From Atriophallophorus winterbourni (lineage: Eukaryota > Platyhelminthes > Trematoda > Plagiorchiida > Microphallidae), in contig JACCGJ010008406.1 of the NCBI GenBank assembly GCA_013407085.1, forward strand, positions 1-64,000: a stretch of DNA of 64,000 bases, in the 5' to 3' direction. Shown one piece after another: positions 22,641 to 33,260 of this stretch. The notes under the pieces were generated by a model. It searched no databases. It saw nothing but the letters and a program-made list of their open reading frames with translations, and was not told the origin of the DNA. A program made the position numbers and the translations under genes. How positions within the stretch are numbered: the stretch's first letter is position 1; the number at the start of each line of letters is the position of its first letter.

Positions 22641-23083
22641 ATACGGCGGGAAATGGATGTTTTAGGATGTATTATGTATAGAATATCGTAGAACGAAAAT
22701 ATAACTTTAAGATGCTATCACAAGTATATCAGTTCCAGGATGTAGCGTATAGAAAAGAAAGGAATATGGAAACGTTACTGGCAACACCTACTGTATTCAA
22801 GCGCGCGTGGATATCCAAATAAGTTCTGTTAATTTTGCACATGCACGTATATAAATAAAGAATTTTTTGTGCAAAATTCCTTCTTATTTTCTGTTTGAAC
22901 GATTTGATTCTTCTTAATTCTCAACAGTTTTTATCTTCCATTGTATTAGTGTATACATTTTCCTTATCCACTTGTACACCCCCTTTTGTTTCATTGAAGT
23001 AATTCATATTACTTGGCTGCCATTAAATTCCACATCTTTTTGTACGTGATATTTGGAGAAAGCTGAGTTGATTTTTCACCATG

Positions 23084-23658
23084 TGTAACGTCTGTGACGT
23101 GAGTAACGCGTATTCCACCCGTTTCTTAGTTCGACAAATTCAAAACCACAATTCGGATGTTATACGGTACTGTAATTAGCAACAATTACAACAACAATAA
23201 TTATACAAACCTCAACTGTATAGGAACGTACAGCAAACAGTGGAGTCAAAATACTCCAGAATCAATTATATCAATGCAAACAAGTTCAATGACGACCTGA
23301 GATATAAATAGAATGAAAGGAGTTACCAAAATTGCCGTCCAAAATGTCTATCAAAGACAAGACACCCAAAAGTGGTGTCAAAATACAAGCCAAATACAAG
23401 TGCCCAAAATGGCAATCAAACTCAACAACAATGACCGACAATGGCTTCAACAATGAATTAAAACAAAAGCTTCACCAAATATGTGAACAGAAGATTTCCA
23501 ATAAAATAATTACAAAAAGAAATGTTTTATATCAAAATGCTGTAGGAAAATAAAACACAAGCAAAATCTATTTCACAAAATTCAAGTTTTGTAACCAAGT
23601 TCAAAATAAAAGGAATGGTGAAGGGAAAAAAGAATTTCAAACTACTTTGAAGCTTACA
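23084..23658 (-). repeat. 3' LTR of the BEL element
   Basis: The 575-bp terminal repeat, read on the minus strand, begins TGTAAGC and ends CGTTACA. A 73-codon open frame on its opposite strand is present in both LTRs and is not considered a gene. Confidence 0.9.
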
Positions 23659-23863
23659 CCTCCGACCAAATTCTTTCTAGGGCTCAACTGTACAACGATT
23701 GTTCAACGAATACCCTAACGATTTCCGTGCAGCAAATGACTTTATTTAGTGGCGAGTCACACACGCCACGTCGCATTGCCATCATTGGACACATGTGGCT
23801 TTTTATAGGGAAATAGTTTGCCAGACTAAGACCCACCACGTCCTCCGGTTCTGCCACCGTTCC

Positions 23864-25084
23864 TTACAAGAAGCTTACGCGCGCATTCTCAGCCGAACGA
23901 GCCTTGTGTATTTCATTCTCAAATAGCGACATCTTGCGCCATCTAAACAACTCTAATCTGCAAATTGAAATAAGTGTATCCGGTGTCCGAAACACAAATG
24001 GCTTATCGGGTACACAACCGAACGTCTTGCGCCACTCATATGAATAGTCACGCCGACCATCTGTCGCCCCCACCCCGGCTGATTCACTGTCATGTGAACC
24101 AGGCCTACTATTCGTTTTGGCTGATTTGGTGTCAGGTGAACCAGGCTTAGTCTCCATCTGATCCGAATTAGTGTCGGGAAATTCAGTCACAAAATCCGAC
24201 TGAGCTAATTCAGTGTCAGGTAACTCAGCTTCCTGATCACAACCGACAACACAAAGTTCAATATCCTCAGACGTTTTATACGCAGGCCCCTGCAATATCC
24301 AACCCAGCAATGTCTTCGTTGCGAACGGACGGCCTCTTCCACCGAGCCGCTGTTCTAACGCCCAGTGTGCTTCAGGAACGTCGCAACCAATCAGCACTGT
24401 CACCGGCTGATCATGAACGTCAAATAATTCAACGCCCCTTAAATAATCATAACGTTCACGCAGAGCGCTAGTTGACGATTGGGACACATGCGGCAAGGTT
24501 TCTACGGTGTAAGCATTCGAAACCTGAATGACTTCTCCACCATCTGCAGAAAGAATATTTAAGTTCAGACGGGAGCAGTTCATTACCCGTTGATGGCCCA
24601 AAGTTGTAAGCGACACCTGAGCAGGGCACTTCGGCATATTGTATTTTTTAACGAATTCATCAAGAATTAAGGTGGCATCTGAACCACCATCCAGGAGCGC
24701 TACTGCGTCAATAAGTCCGGACGACGTTTCGATCTTGACAGGCACGGATCCTAAACATACCCCGGCACTTAATGCCGCGTGACTGCAATTGATGTTTGCC
24801 GGCGGATTTCTTACCGGTTGATCGTTATGCAGGAGCGTGTGGTGCCGACCGCCACAATTTTCTGCAGTGCATCGAGATCCACTCATACAATTGGCAGACC
24901 TATGGAACTGCCGGAGGCATAGGAAACAAGCCGATACCCGTTTGGCTAGATCCCAACGACTCTTTACGTCGAGATTCCTAAATTCGATGCACTGATGTAA
25001 TTTGTGCGGCCCCTTGCAATTACAACATTCCAGCTGTTTATGGATCTGACAACAAGGGAAGCATTGACATTCCTTCGATCGCAA
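23864..25084 (-). CDS. BEL/Pao zinc knuckles and aspartic protease
   Basis: The 406-aa frame opens with cysteine-rich knuckles (CQCFPCCQIHKQLECCNCKG, CFLCLRQFHRSANC, C..ENCGGRHHTLLH). From about residue 120 it carries a retropepsin-like DUF1758 region with VALLDGGSDATLILDEFV, where the usual D-T/S-G reads D-G-G. The region ends in the flap-like WALEQRLGGRGRPFATKTLL and GWILQGP. The C-terminal 120 residues hold repeats of the type PDT.S/GSPDTKSA. Polymerase functions that should follow are absent: the frame ends at 23864, near the 3' UTR. Protease activity is inferred. Confidence 0.8.
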   Translation of the reverse strand: MRSKECQCFPCCQIHKQLECCNCKGPHKLHQCIEFRNLDVKSRWDLAKRVSACFLCLRQFHRSANCMSGSRCTAENCGGRHHTLLHNDQPVRNPPANINCSHAALSAGVCLGSVPVKIETSSGLIDAVALLDGGSDATLILDEFVKKYNMPKCPAQVSLTTLGHQRVMNCSRLNLNILSADGGEVIQVSNAYTVETLPHVSQSSTSALRERYDYLRGVELFDVHDQPVTVLIGCDVPEAHWALEQRLGGRGRPFATKTLLGWILQGPAYKTSEDIELCVVGCDQEAELPDTELAQSDFVTEFPDTNSDQMETKPGSPDTKSAKTNSRPGSHDSESAGVGATDGRRDYSYEWRKTFGCVPDKPFVFRTPDTLISICRLELFRWRKMSLFENEIHKARSAENARVSFL

Positions 25085-25941
25085 ACATTTGAAGCATGGG
25101 CTGCTGAATTCTGCGTCGTGTCAGGGCGACAAAGCTGACCAAATCGACTTCTACCAACTCTTGCCTTACGAGAAACAAACTCGGAAAGTCGTTCAAAGTT
25201 TACCTCCGAACCGTGAGCCGTAATCGCGTCGGCAGCATCGGCCCACTGCTGCTGTAAGGCTACAGGTAAGCACCTTACAACACCTTCCAAAGTGTTGACC
25301 GAATTCAAGTCGGCCTCGCACTCCATTTGTGTCAGCATAATATGGCAATTTTCCATCTTTATTGCCAATTCAGATAAACCATCTACCTTCTCTGAAAGCG
25401 TTCTGGCTTCTCCGAACAATTCATCCAGTGTAGACCGAGCAATGACATGCGGTAAACCGAACAAATCTCGCAGTATGGTTTTTGCTCTCATATAACCCTC
25501 AGTGGGTTGCAGCATGACGCAGGCATCAATAGCTTTACGAGCCTTATCACGGCAATAAAACATCAGATATAATAATCTTTGTGCCGGGTCCGTAAGCCGC
25601 GATTCAATGTAGCATTCAAATTGCCTCATAAATTTCCAATAGTCAATTGGATTACCATCAAAGTATGATAATTCAACTTTGGGTAGTCCGAGGCTGATAT
25701 TCATTGAGGGCTGCAACTCGGTTGTTGTCGTCCCGCTTCGTTCTGGCCTGCTGCCCTTGCCAGCTATCAAATTGTTCTCCTCTAGTTCTCTCTTTTCCCG
25801 TTCCAAGCGCTCTATCGTGGATCTAGCTACGGATAGCTGCTTCTCTAAATCCAATGCGCATTGGGAAGCTGTATCTATGCCCTCTGGCTTATCGCACTCA
25901 GTCAATGCTACCTTAGAAGCAACTTTAGGCATTTTATACAA
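24964..25941 (-). CDS. BEL/Pao Gag-like protein (DUF1759-type)
   Basis: The 325-aa frame begins with about 60 residues of coiled-coil-like sequence (LEKQLSVARSTIERLEREK). The DUF1759-type capsid region of Pao elements follows: LPKVELSYFDGNPIDYWKFM, DPAQRLLYLMFYCRDKARKA and LRDLFGLPHVIARSTLDEL. It would form the particle that packages element RNA. The last 60 residues after FGQL are probably out of frame. The zinc knuckles continue in the -1 frame from about 25100, where the ORFs overlap. That shift could be an inactivating indel or a frameshift site. The start at 25941 is the first ATG after the LTR leader. Confidence 0.8.
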   Translation of the reverse strand: MYKMPKVASKVALTECDKPEGIDTASQCALDLEKQLSVARSTIERLEREKRELEENNLIAGKGSRPERSGTTTTELQPSMNISLGLPKVELSYFDGNPIDYWKFMRQFECYIESRLTDPAQRLLYLMFYCRDKARKAIDACVMLQPTEGYMRAKTILRDLFGLPHVIARSTLDELFGEARTLSEKVDGLSELAIKMENCHIMLTQMECEADLNSVNTLEGVVRCLPVALQQQWADAADAITAHGSEVNFERLSEFVSRKARVGRSRFGQLCRPDTTQNSAAHASNVCDRRNVNASLVVRSINSWNVVIARGRTNYISASNLGIST

Positions 25942-26069
25942 AAGGATTCAAAGGGATAAAAAAGGAAACAAAAAAGGGACGTCACCAATATTGTGAACTG
26001 GATCGATTCGCGAATCTTCAACTGCACTTCTCGCCAAGTTCGAGAAGAATCAAATTCCTAGTTGAGTAC

Positions 26070-26645
26070 TGTAACGTCTGTGACGTGAGTAACGCGTATT
26101 CCACCCGTTTCTTAGTTCGACAAATTCAAAACCACAATTCGGATGTTATACGGTACTGTAATTAGCAACAATTACAACAACAATAATTATACAAACCTCA
26201 ACTGTATAGGAACGTACAGCAAACAGTGGAGTCAAAATACTCCAGAATCAATTATATCAATGCAAACAAGTTCAATGACGACCTGAGATATAAATAGAAT
26301 GAAAGGAGTTACCAAAATTGCCGTCCAAAATGTCTATCAAAGACAAGACACCCAAAAGTGGTGTCAAAATACAAGCCAAATACAAGTGCCCAAAATGGCA
26401 ATCAAATTCAACAACAATGACCGACAATGGCTTCAACAATGAATTAAAACAAAAGCTTCACCAAATATGTGAACAGAAGATTTCCAATAAAATAATTACA
26501 AAAAGAAATGTTTTATATCAAAATACTGTAGGAAAATAAAACACAAGCAAAATCTATTTCACAAAATTCAAGTTTTGTAACCAAGTTCAAAATAAAAGGA
26601 ATGGTGAAGGGAAAAAAAGAATTTCAAACTACTTTGAACCTTACA
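26070..26645 (-). repeat. 5' LTR of the BEL element
   Basis: This is nearly identical to 23084-23658. The sense strand continues below 26070 with the untranslated leader and then the Gag start at 25941. A third, more diverged LTR of the family is at 34070-34648. Confidence 0.9.
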
Positions 26646-26785
26646 CCATTGTATTGGTAATTTTATCCCTTGGCATTTATAATTTGGCAGTTAATCTTGT
26701 CAGCATTAGCTGAATTTATTGTTGTCATTTGGAAGATTTGAGCATTTCTGGTTCACATCATTTGTACAACTCACTAAAGTTGACG

Positions 26786-27009
26786 TTCTTAGGATGGCAC
26801 CCTCTGATGTACAGACAGCGAACGAACTATCGATTAATCACCAACCAAGATCGATGGTGAGTTCAATTCATGATTTTCACTCACTGTGATATTCACGCAA
26901 TCGCTCACTTTGTGATATTCTTGGCATTTGGTGAATAGGCGAGTTCATCAACGGTTGTGTTCTGTCAAACCCAAGGCTGGGCCAGTAGTAGCGAACCACA
27001 GATATAACA
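26786..27009 (+). repeat. 5' LTR of the gypsy-like element
   Basis: It begins ttcttaggatggcacc and ends cacagatataaca. It shares blocks such as cagacagcgaacgaacta and the actcactgtgatattcac stretch with the right LTR. Confidence 0.8.
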
Positions 27010-27190
27010 ACTTGGCAACCAAGAAAAAATAACACATCAAAACGAAATGGCAATCACAGCAGAAGATTTAAAATCAACACTTTAGCAACAGCAACGCCAA
27101 TTCGAAGAAGCTCAAGCGTGTTTGATCCAGACACTTTAGAAAAATCTAAGTGTCATTTCTGAAGACAAGAAGACTGATGTACAAAACATA

Positions 27191-27660
27191 GTGGTGGATG
27201 TAATCATCCACAGCATCCCCGAATTCAATTACGACCCAAAAAGCGGTTTCACCTTTGAATCTTGGTTCAAGAGATTTAAACATACTTTTCAATCCGACGT
27301 CAACAACGCTGATGATGGTCAAAAAACGAGACTGCTGTTGTGGAATGTGGGCACGTCGAAACATGAGAAGTTTATCAACTTCATTTTCCCGAAATCCCTA
27401 AGTGCATCCACTTTTGGTCAGATTGTACAACTATTAGAAGAAATGTTTTGCGAGTAGTTTTCTTTGTTTAATAGAAGACATAATTGCATGAAATTGGTCA
27501 AAGAGGATTGTGGTGATTTTGTAACGTATGCAGGTAAAGTTAATAGAGTGTGTGAACGGTTCAAGTTCAAAGATATGACTGAGGATCAATTTCGATCGCT
27601 GATATTCGTCTGTGGTTTGCGGTCAGAGAAGGATTAAGAGATTCGCACGATACTACTGTC
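27191..27660 (+). pseudogene. Gypsy-like Gag remnant
   Basis: The frame reads SIPEFNYDPKSGFTFESWFK, RFKHTFQSDVNNADDGQKTR and LLLWNVGTSKHEKFINF, then passes a stop at 27456. It continues as VKEDCGDFVTYAGKVNRVCE and RFKFKDMTEDQFRSLIFVCG. This matches the Gag layout of flatworm gypsy (CsRn1-like) elements. The stop and a later frame break make it inactive. Confidence 0.65.
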
Positions 27661-28157
27661 GCGACCAGATCAAGACCCTAACATCAACAAGATATCAATC
27701 ACAAGCGAATGCCAGAGCTGGCAAAATTTGAAACGTGACACTGCGCTTGTCGAACAAAAACCCTACCAGAATGAGCACGAGGTTTTAGCCGTCAAGCACC
27801 GAAGCAGCCGTTAAAATAGTCAACGAGTCTATCAAGATGCCAAGCCCCCATCCAACTGTCAGCAATGTGGCTAATGGCATTTTATGCGTTATTGACCATT
27901 CAAGAAACACCAATGCCAGAATTGCGACAGAAAGGCGCATAATGAAAATTACTGACGAGCAAACTATTTCGAGAAAACTGTGTTTAATGATTCCTATCAG
28001 TCCCATCCTGTCTTCGCTACCTACGAAACCCCAGAACATAGAACGTTAGCAGAAGAAGAGCACACTCAAATTAATTCCGCTGAATGCAAACCAAGAAGGT
28101 GGGCCGATCGAAGACGTGTTTCCGTAACCACACCACAACCAAGCTCAAACAGGGAGG

Positions 28158-28380
28158 TATTAGAAAGTCACCCTCTGTTGAACAGACAGCGAACGAACTA
28201 TCGATTAATCACCAATCAAGATCGACAGTGAGTTCAAATTATCATTTTCACTCACTGTGATATTCACGCAATCGCTCACTTTGTGATATGCTTGGCATTC
28301 GGTGAATAGACGAGTTCATCAACGGTTGTGTTCTGTCAAACCCACGGCTGGGCCAGTAGTAGCAAACCACACATATAACA
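28158..28380 (+). repeat. 3' LTR of the gypsy-like element
   Basis: It begins tattagaaagtcacc after a polypurine tract and ends cacacatataaca. The host LTR resumes at 28381 with gaggtttgtcc. Confidence 0.8.
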
Positions 28381-28750
28381 GAGGTTTGTCCATTGTTGTT
28401 GTCTATTAATCTTGTCAATAGTATCGTAGTAAATCCGAATAGTTGTTTTGAATTGTCGAAATAACAAACGGGTGGTCTACGCGTTAACCAACGACTTTAG
28501 TCGATACAACGTGTTTGGCTAATATAGGAATTGAGCGTCCGAAAATTTTAGTTGTATACTAAGAAATAGAGCCGACAACAACTTTCGATAATATATACCA
28601 CAATTTGTTCTGGAATGCATAAGAAAAACTTCAGCAATTGAGGAGAAGAGGAATAAATGTGCGAAATCGAGCTTTCATGTGGGCACAGCCGGTGCGATGC
28701 AGCACATGCAACCGTTTGGAATAGCAAAATGGTAGGTTTTTTGTTCAAAG

Positions 28751-28900
28751 TCAGATTTTATTATTAAGTATTATGTGAAGTTTGAAAAGCATGAAAGAAG
28801 CACAAGACCAGTTTCGCGGTGTCAGGTATGCCTAACCGTGACCTGATATTCGAACGCCGTTCAGAATTTGTGCTAAACACTATTGTTTGCGATCAAGCTT
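28751..28900 (-). repeat. Single arm of the 49.6-kb fold-back family
   Basis: About 150 bases match the left arm at 49561-49720: cagattttattattaag, gtttgaaaagcatg.aagaag, accagtttcgcgg, tcaggtatgc and cgtgacctga.attcgaacgcc occur in the same order. The hairpin part of the ribozyme-like core is deleted here. Confidence 0.8.
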
Positions 28901-29047
28901 CAATTCGGAAGTAAACTCAAACTAAAGCGTCCCAAACTAGACACGAACTCATTATCGTTGCCCGAAGTAAATGCCAGATTATGGGATACTCTATCAATTT
29001 CTCTTTCAAAAAATCAGCCAGTTGAGTTGGATCGTCATAAACACTAC

Positions 29048-29222
29048 TGTAGTATTTTAGTAATCAAATTATGTCCAAACTGTACTAAACCCAAAAATAG
29101 CAATCAGAATAAGCAATTGATCACGAAGTATATTCGAATATTGTGCAATTAATTAATTAATGGTGTATTATAAAATGTACATGAATAAACAATCATTGGT
29201 TGTCAATAGCACAATTATCACA
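29048..29222 (-). repeat. 3' LTR of the 4.2-kb gypsy element
   Basis: The minus strand starts TGTGATAATTGTGC and ends aaatactaca. It shares attaattaattaa and ttcgaatat blocks with 33086-33260 at about 80-85% identity. Confidence 0.8.
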
Positions 29223-32200
29223 TGCGCCGCAGTTTGTGAATGATCTCGAGTTTTTATAATCCCGGGACGGCTTGTTCATCAAACGTTCTGATCTTCTTAA
29301 CACTCTTTCCTGTCCAGCATCTCCAGATATATCTAGGATATTGGTGTTTTGATTGTCAGTGTAATTAGAATCGGAACATAAATGACCAGTATCTCTGTAG
29401 GAAATTTGATCCGCATGACGGCGATGTATTGAGCCATCATCAAGGTCCAATTGTTTTACCACGCATTTACGGATATTGCCTAGCACGATACTAGAACTCT
29501 GTTGAAATTCATTGCCACGATGATTAGAAACTTCAACTGATCCTAAACCCAGTAGATTGGACCTCAGGTATCTTGATTTGCATAACACAGCTGGAGTTTG
29601 TCCGCATGAGTACAATTCCGATATTGCAATAAGAAATGGTCAACACATAGATCAAGTTCGTCAAATGTAGTTTGTGCACAAGAAGAAATTGCTCGTTTAA
29701 AGCGACCCACAAAATGTTCACCTAATTCATCTGCTTATGGATGACGAGGTGCAGTGAATAAATCACGACAACCCAGGGAATGTAACCATTGTGTAACACA
29801 TGTTGCATAAAAATGATTACCATTAACACTAAAAAAGCAAAAGGTACTCCTTTGCGGCTGAATACTTTTTGCAAAGCAAGTATAGTTAAACTGGAATTTG
29901 GATTCTTTGTGAAAAAACTTCAGGCCATTTTGAATAAGAATAAATCACAACCAATTCAGAGTAATTGTTTATAAATGGTTCACAATAATTCACAAGAATG
30001 CGCTGCCAAACTTCACATGCCACTGGCCAAGGTGTCCATGTGGATGGTTGTCGGAAAGCATTATGCTGACAAGCTTCACAAGAAATAGCACTTCTAGGTA
30101 TGTCTGCATCTATTGCAGGTCACCAGCATAAACTTTTGGCTAAAGACTTCATTTTATCTATTCCGAGATGAGCAGAATGCAAATCATTCAGTACGAATTT
30201 ACGCAATGTGGGAGAAATAATTATTCTATCATTCAAGCATTATAAACCATCATCGAGAGTTGATCGCGTTTGGTAAAATATAATGGAAAGTTTCTGCGCA
30301 TTTTTGAATTCTATCCCTTCATCAAAGCAGTAATAATAGCAGAAAAGAAACGTTTCGTGACACGAATTAACAGATGACGACTGACAGGAAGTGTTTGCAC
30401 CAAAAAATCAAAATTATCGTCAGGTTTCGCATCTGGTAGTGATTGGCGTGACAGGTAATCTACATGCTAAATATGCTTATTACTTCGATGTTCAATAGCA
30501 TAATCATGATCACTGAGTTTTATACTCTTTGATCCATTGCCGCAGTACTTTTCGGAATAAATTTACCAGGCTCATATATGAATTTTAATCATTCATAGTC
30601 AGTAACAATTGTGAAAAGATGACCGAACAGGAATCTGTTTAAACGTTGAATGACCCAATAGACAGCTAACGCTACATGGTGCGTTTGAGCAGTAGTTAGC
30701 CTGTGAGAAACGCAAATTAATGGATGTCCATTTTGCTCCAGAAATGCACCTATTCCTTCATGGGATACAACAGTAATTACAAAGGAATGAATTCTCGGAC
30801 TAAATAGACGGAGAACTGCATCTGACTTTAGAAAGAATAAACAAATTTTAGTTTCAGCAGTGCATACAAAAGTTTATTTTAGTTGAAGGAAAAATCATGT
30901 TGAAGCTTCTAGACTTAAATTTATAATAGACCTCGAATAGTATTGCAATCCACCGATAAGAGATTTCAATTGTGTTTTGTACTTCGAAGACTCAACATTG
31001 GCCAGTATGAGTAAACGATTAAGATCTTGTTTATAACCATTAACATCAACAATGTATCCAAGGCGTTCAAAATTCGAAACTGAAAACACTTTTTGGATTA
31101 ACAGCAACATTTTTTTAGAAGTGAATCTACAAAAAGTTCCAATAAACGTTCACCTTGAAGGGATCGCGTTGGCGCATGCATAAAAACATAATCCTGTTAT
31201 ACTTCGATTACATCCTTATCGCGAGTAATATCATTTAGGACTTGTAAAAATATAGCTGAAGAATTGCACGAAACAAAGGGTAAAAATTTGTACCGGAATT
31301 AACCAAATAGTGTGTTGAAAGTAATTCAAAGTAATTCAAAGTTTACTTTGAATTACTTTGAACACACCATTTGGTTAATTCCGGTACAAATTTTCACCCT
31401 TTGGTTCGTGCAATTCTTCAGCTATATTGATGGTAGTTGATGGTAGTTAGCTTTGATGATCAGTCAACGGTAGTTGTAGATAGGCAAATTTTAGATCAAT
31501 CTTCGAGAAGAATTTAGATTCCGTCAATTTATTCAAAATATCCTCGGGTTCAACTGTCGCGCATGTTTGCTTCAACAATCTAGTATTTAATGCAAGACGA
31601 AAAACACCTTAAATCCTTGGGGTCTTCCCATCAGACTTCAACGGTGTAACAATAGGTGCGCCCAAAGGAGATGGATCGATCATTCTAAGAATACGTTTAG
31701 AACATAGATCTTTTAAGCATTTTCAACGGGTTCACGGTGTCCATATGGAATAAGACAGCGTTTAAGAAACAAAGGGTTTTTTTATACTTCAAGTGGAAAT
31801 GGAGGAATTCTCATTCTACCTGTTACTTGCGAAAATTTCATTATGTGATCCTTCAGCTCTGATTAAACTTCATACGATGTCAAAAGAGATTGACTGTTTA
31901 TTTGAAAAATTTGCATTGCGTTCAATCCGAGAATAGACGGCCCCGTATTAACATAAGTGAATCCACAGGCAGCAGTATTATTTTTATCTCGGGAAGAATT
32001 CATACACGATCCAACAACAGGAATAAAATGTCCCGCATTGCCTTTCATTGGGAGGCTAGAATGTTGGACTTCCGCATAAGCTGCAGACTGCTTTACATTT
32101 CTCTAGGTAATAGGCGACTCAACGCTACCCTAATCTAGAATAAAATCTAACGATGCGCCATTAAAGACACAACAAATAATTTGACGAATGTGGCTAGAAT

Positions 32201-32396
32201 TGCAAAGTGTCACTGCCAGAAATAATGATTTAACTTCGTAATTAATATCGATTAACTCAGTTTTTATTGAATCAGTCCAATACGTTTTCGGAGTTCGAAA
32301 AACAGATTCGATATGAAAGGTTTTCCGCACTTGTGACATTTTGCCTGACGAAATCGACAAGGATGGCGTCAGTGAAGTCTGCCGCATGACGCACAC
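29193..32396 (-). pseudogene. Gypsy Pol remnants
   Basis: Bases 32130-32396 end in FNGASLDFILD, a protease active-site region with DTG replaced by NGA. Bases 30895-31110 encode NFERLGYIVDVNGYKQDL and LKSLIGGLQYYSRSI, the end of the reverse transcriptase. Bases 29193-29615 encode TPAVLCKSRYLRSNLLGLG and VLRRSERLMNKPSRDYKNS, the polyprotein tail after integrase. Integrase itself, between 29620 and 30600, is too broken to outline. Confidence 0.75.
31249..31428. repeat. Inverted duplication, arms of about 85 bp
   Basis: Bases 31249-31335 recur in reverse complement at about 31342-31428, including tagctgaagaattgcacg, gtaccggaattaaccaaa and a tandem gtaattcaaa at the centre. Identity is about 95%. 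It lies inside the gypsy polymerase region, one arm being the native sequence and the other a copy. Confidence 0.9.
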
Positions 32397-32497
32397 TTCC
32401 CAAGTTTGATTGAATTGGAATACGTATCAGCAATGCAAGGATAATTCGTTTGATATCTGTACTGCTGCTCTGCTATAGTATTTTTAGCTCATCCATG

Positions 32498-33059
32498 TTA
32501 TTGTGTATTAAACGTAACACAACTTTCTGCTGCGAACAAGCCGGTCGTGGCTACACACGTATCTTGATACTGTTCACAGTGAGCTCGACCTTCTTTGACA
32601 GAGAGTTTCGGCAATTTCAATAGACCATTCTGTAAAAGACTGTCATTAATTCCGCCAATGAGGCGATATTTTAACTGCATTTCAAACATTTCACTGAAAT
32701 AGCATTTTGGAACCTGAATTAACATCTGTAGAATAAAATCACAAATTCTTTGCTTAGGCTCCTGCGCATTTGAATGAAATTTTACCCGTCAAGTTATTAC
32801 GAATTGCACAGGTTTCGTATGTAGCAATAAAAGCACATTCAGAGTTTCGAATGGGACTGAAATCGGAGATTTCCTGATATGCTAAATTTTTCATTAGCGT
32901 GTACGCAAATATCCCGACTGAATTCAGAAAATGAACCGACTGTTTATCATTTTTAGCTTTGGGCCGTGTTAACCACCAAATTTTGAAACTTTTAAAATAA
33001 AATGCAATTTCACGTGCATTTGCATTTATGTCAAGAGGTTCCAAACTTGAATTTTCCAT
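32498..33059 (-). pseudogene. Gypsy Gag (two frames)
   Basis: Bases 32754-33059 encode the Gag start (MENSSLEPLDINANAREIAF, YFKSFKIWWLTRPKAKND). Bases 32498-32725 continue with QLKYRLIGGINDSLLQNGLL and LSVKEGRAHCEQYQD, a conserved segment of this gypsy lineage. A stop and frame change separate them. Confidence 0.75.
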
Positions 33060-33085
33060 GAAAAAATGCTGTTCGCGACGCCAAA

Positions 33086-33260
33086 TCTAGCATTTGAAAA
33101 ATCGAATTATGTGCAGCCCTTACTAAACCCAGAAGTAGCAATCAGATTAAGCAACTAATCACACATTATATTCGAATATTGCGCAGTTAATTAATTAATG
33201 ACGTATTATAAAATTTACGTGAATAAACAGTCATTGGTGGTCCATAGTACAATTATCACA
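33086..33260 (-). repeat. 5' LTR of the 4.2-kb gypsy element
   Basis: The minus strand starts TGTGATAATTGTAC and ends aaatgctaga, next to tttggcgtcgcgaac, which may be the primer-binding site. Confidence 0.8.

Larger units (their letters stand above)
23084..26645 (-). mobile_element. BEL/Pao LTR retrotransposon with Gag and protease only
   Basis: LTRs of 575-576 bp (23084-23658 and 26070-26645) differ at about 3 substitutions and 1 indel. Both have TGTAA...TTACA ends and are flanked by CCAT(G/T). The sense direction is minus. A purine-rich ggtcggagg precedes the 3' LTR. The interior codes for a Gag-like protein and a zinc-knuckle/protease segment, but reverse transcriptase, RNase H and integrase are absent. 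The element therefore looks non-autonomous. Near-identical LTRs imply recent insertion. Confidence 0.9.
26786..28380 (+). mobile_element. Ty3/gypsy-like LTR element, internally deleted
   Basis: Direct repeats of about 224 bp at 26786-27009 and 28158-28380 flank 1.15 kb of interior. A purine-rich cagggagg lies directly before the right LTR and GACG/GAGG flank the element. The interior carries a broken Gag and further unidentified frames, but no protease, reverse transcriptase or integrase. The LTRs have diverged more than those of the neighbouring BEL element, so it is probably the older of the two. Confidence 0.8.
22850..28512 (+). repeat. Old Pao-type LTR split by two younger insertions
   Basis: Pieces 22850-23083, 26646-26785 and 28381-28512 join into one copy of the LTR seen intact at 18275-18757. 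The first break holds the BEL element 23084-26645 and the second the gypsy element 26786-28380. CCAT repeats on both sides of the first insertion and GACG/GAGG of the second, as target-site duplications should. Confidence 0.85.
29048..33260 (-). mobile_element. Ty3/gypsy-like LTR retrotransposon, decayed
   Basis: LTRs of 175 bp lie at 29048-29222 and 33086-33260, flanked by ACTAC and ATTAC. On the minus strand, in order, come a possible primer site next to the 5' LTR (tttggcgtcgcgaac), Gag (32498-33059), a protease remnant, a reverse transcriptase end, the integrase region and a polyprotein tail reaching into the 3' LTR. All frames are broken. It interrupts an RTE fragment. An inverted duplication sits in its polymerase region at 31249-31428. 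Confidence 0.85.

Noticed and set aside
23332..23553. 73-codon frame in the BEL LTR, repeated at 26318-26539
   Set aside because: It exists twice only because LTRs are duplicated. It is antisense to the element and lost in the third LTR at 34070.
29789..29974. Short plus-strand frames inside the 4.2-kb gypsy element
   Set aside because: They are antisense shadows of the decayed polymerase region.
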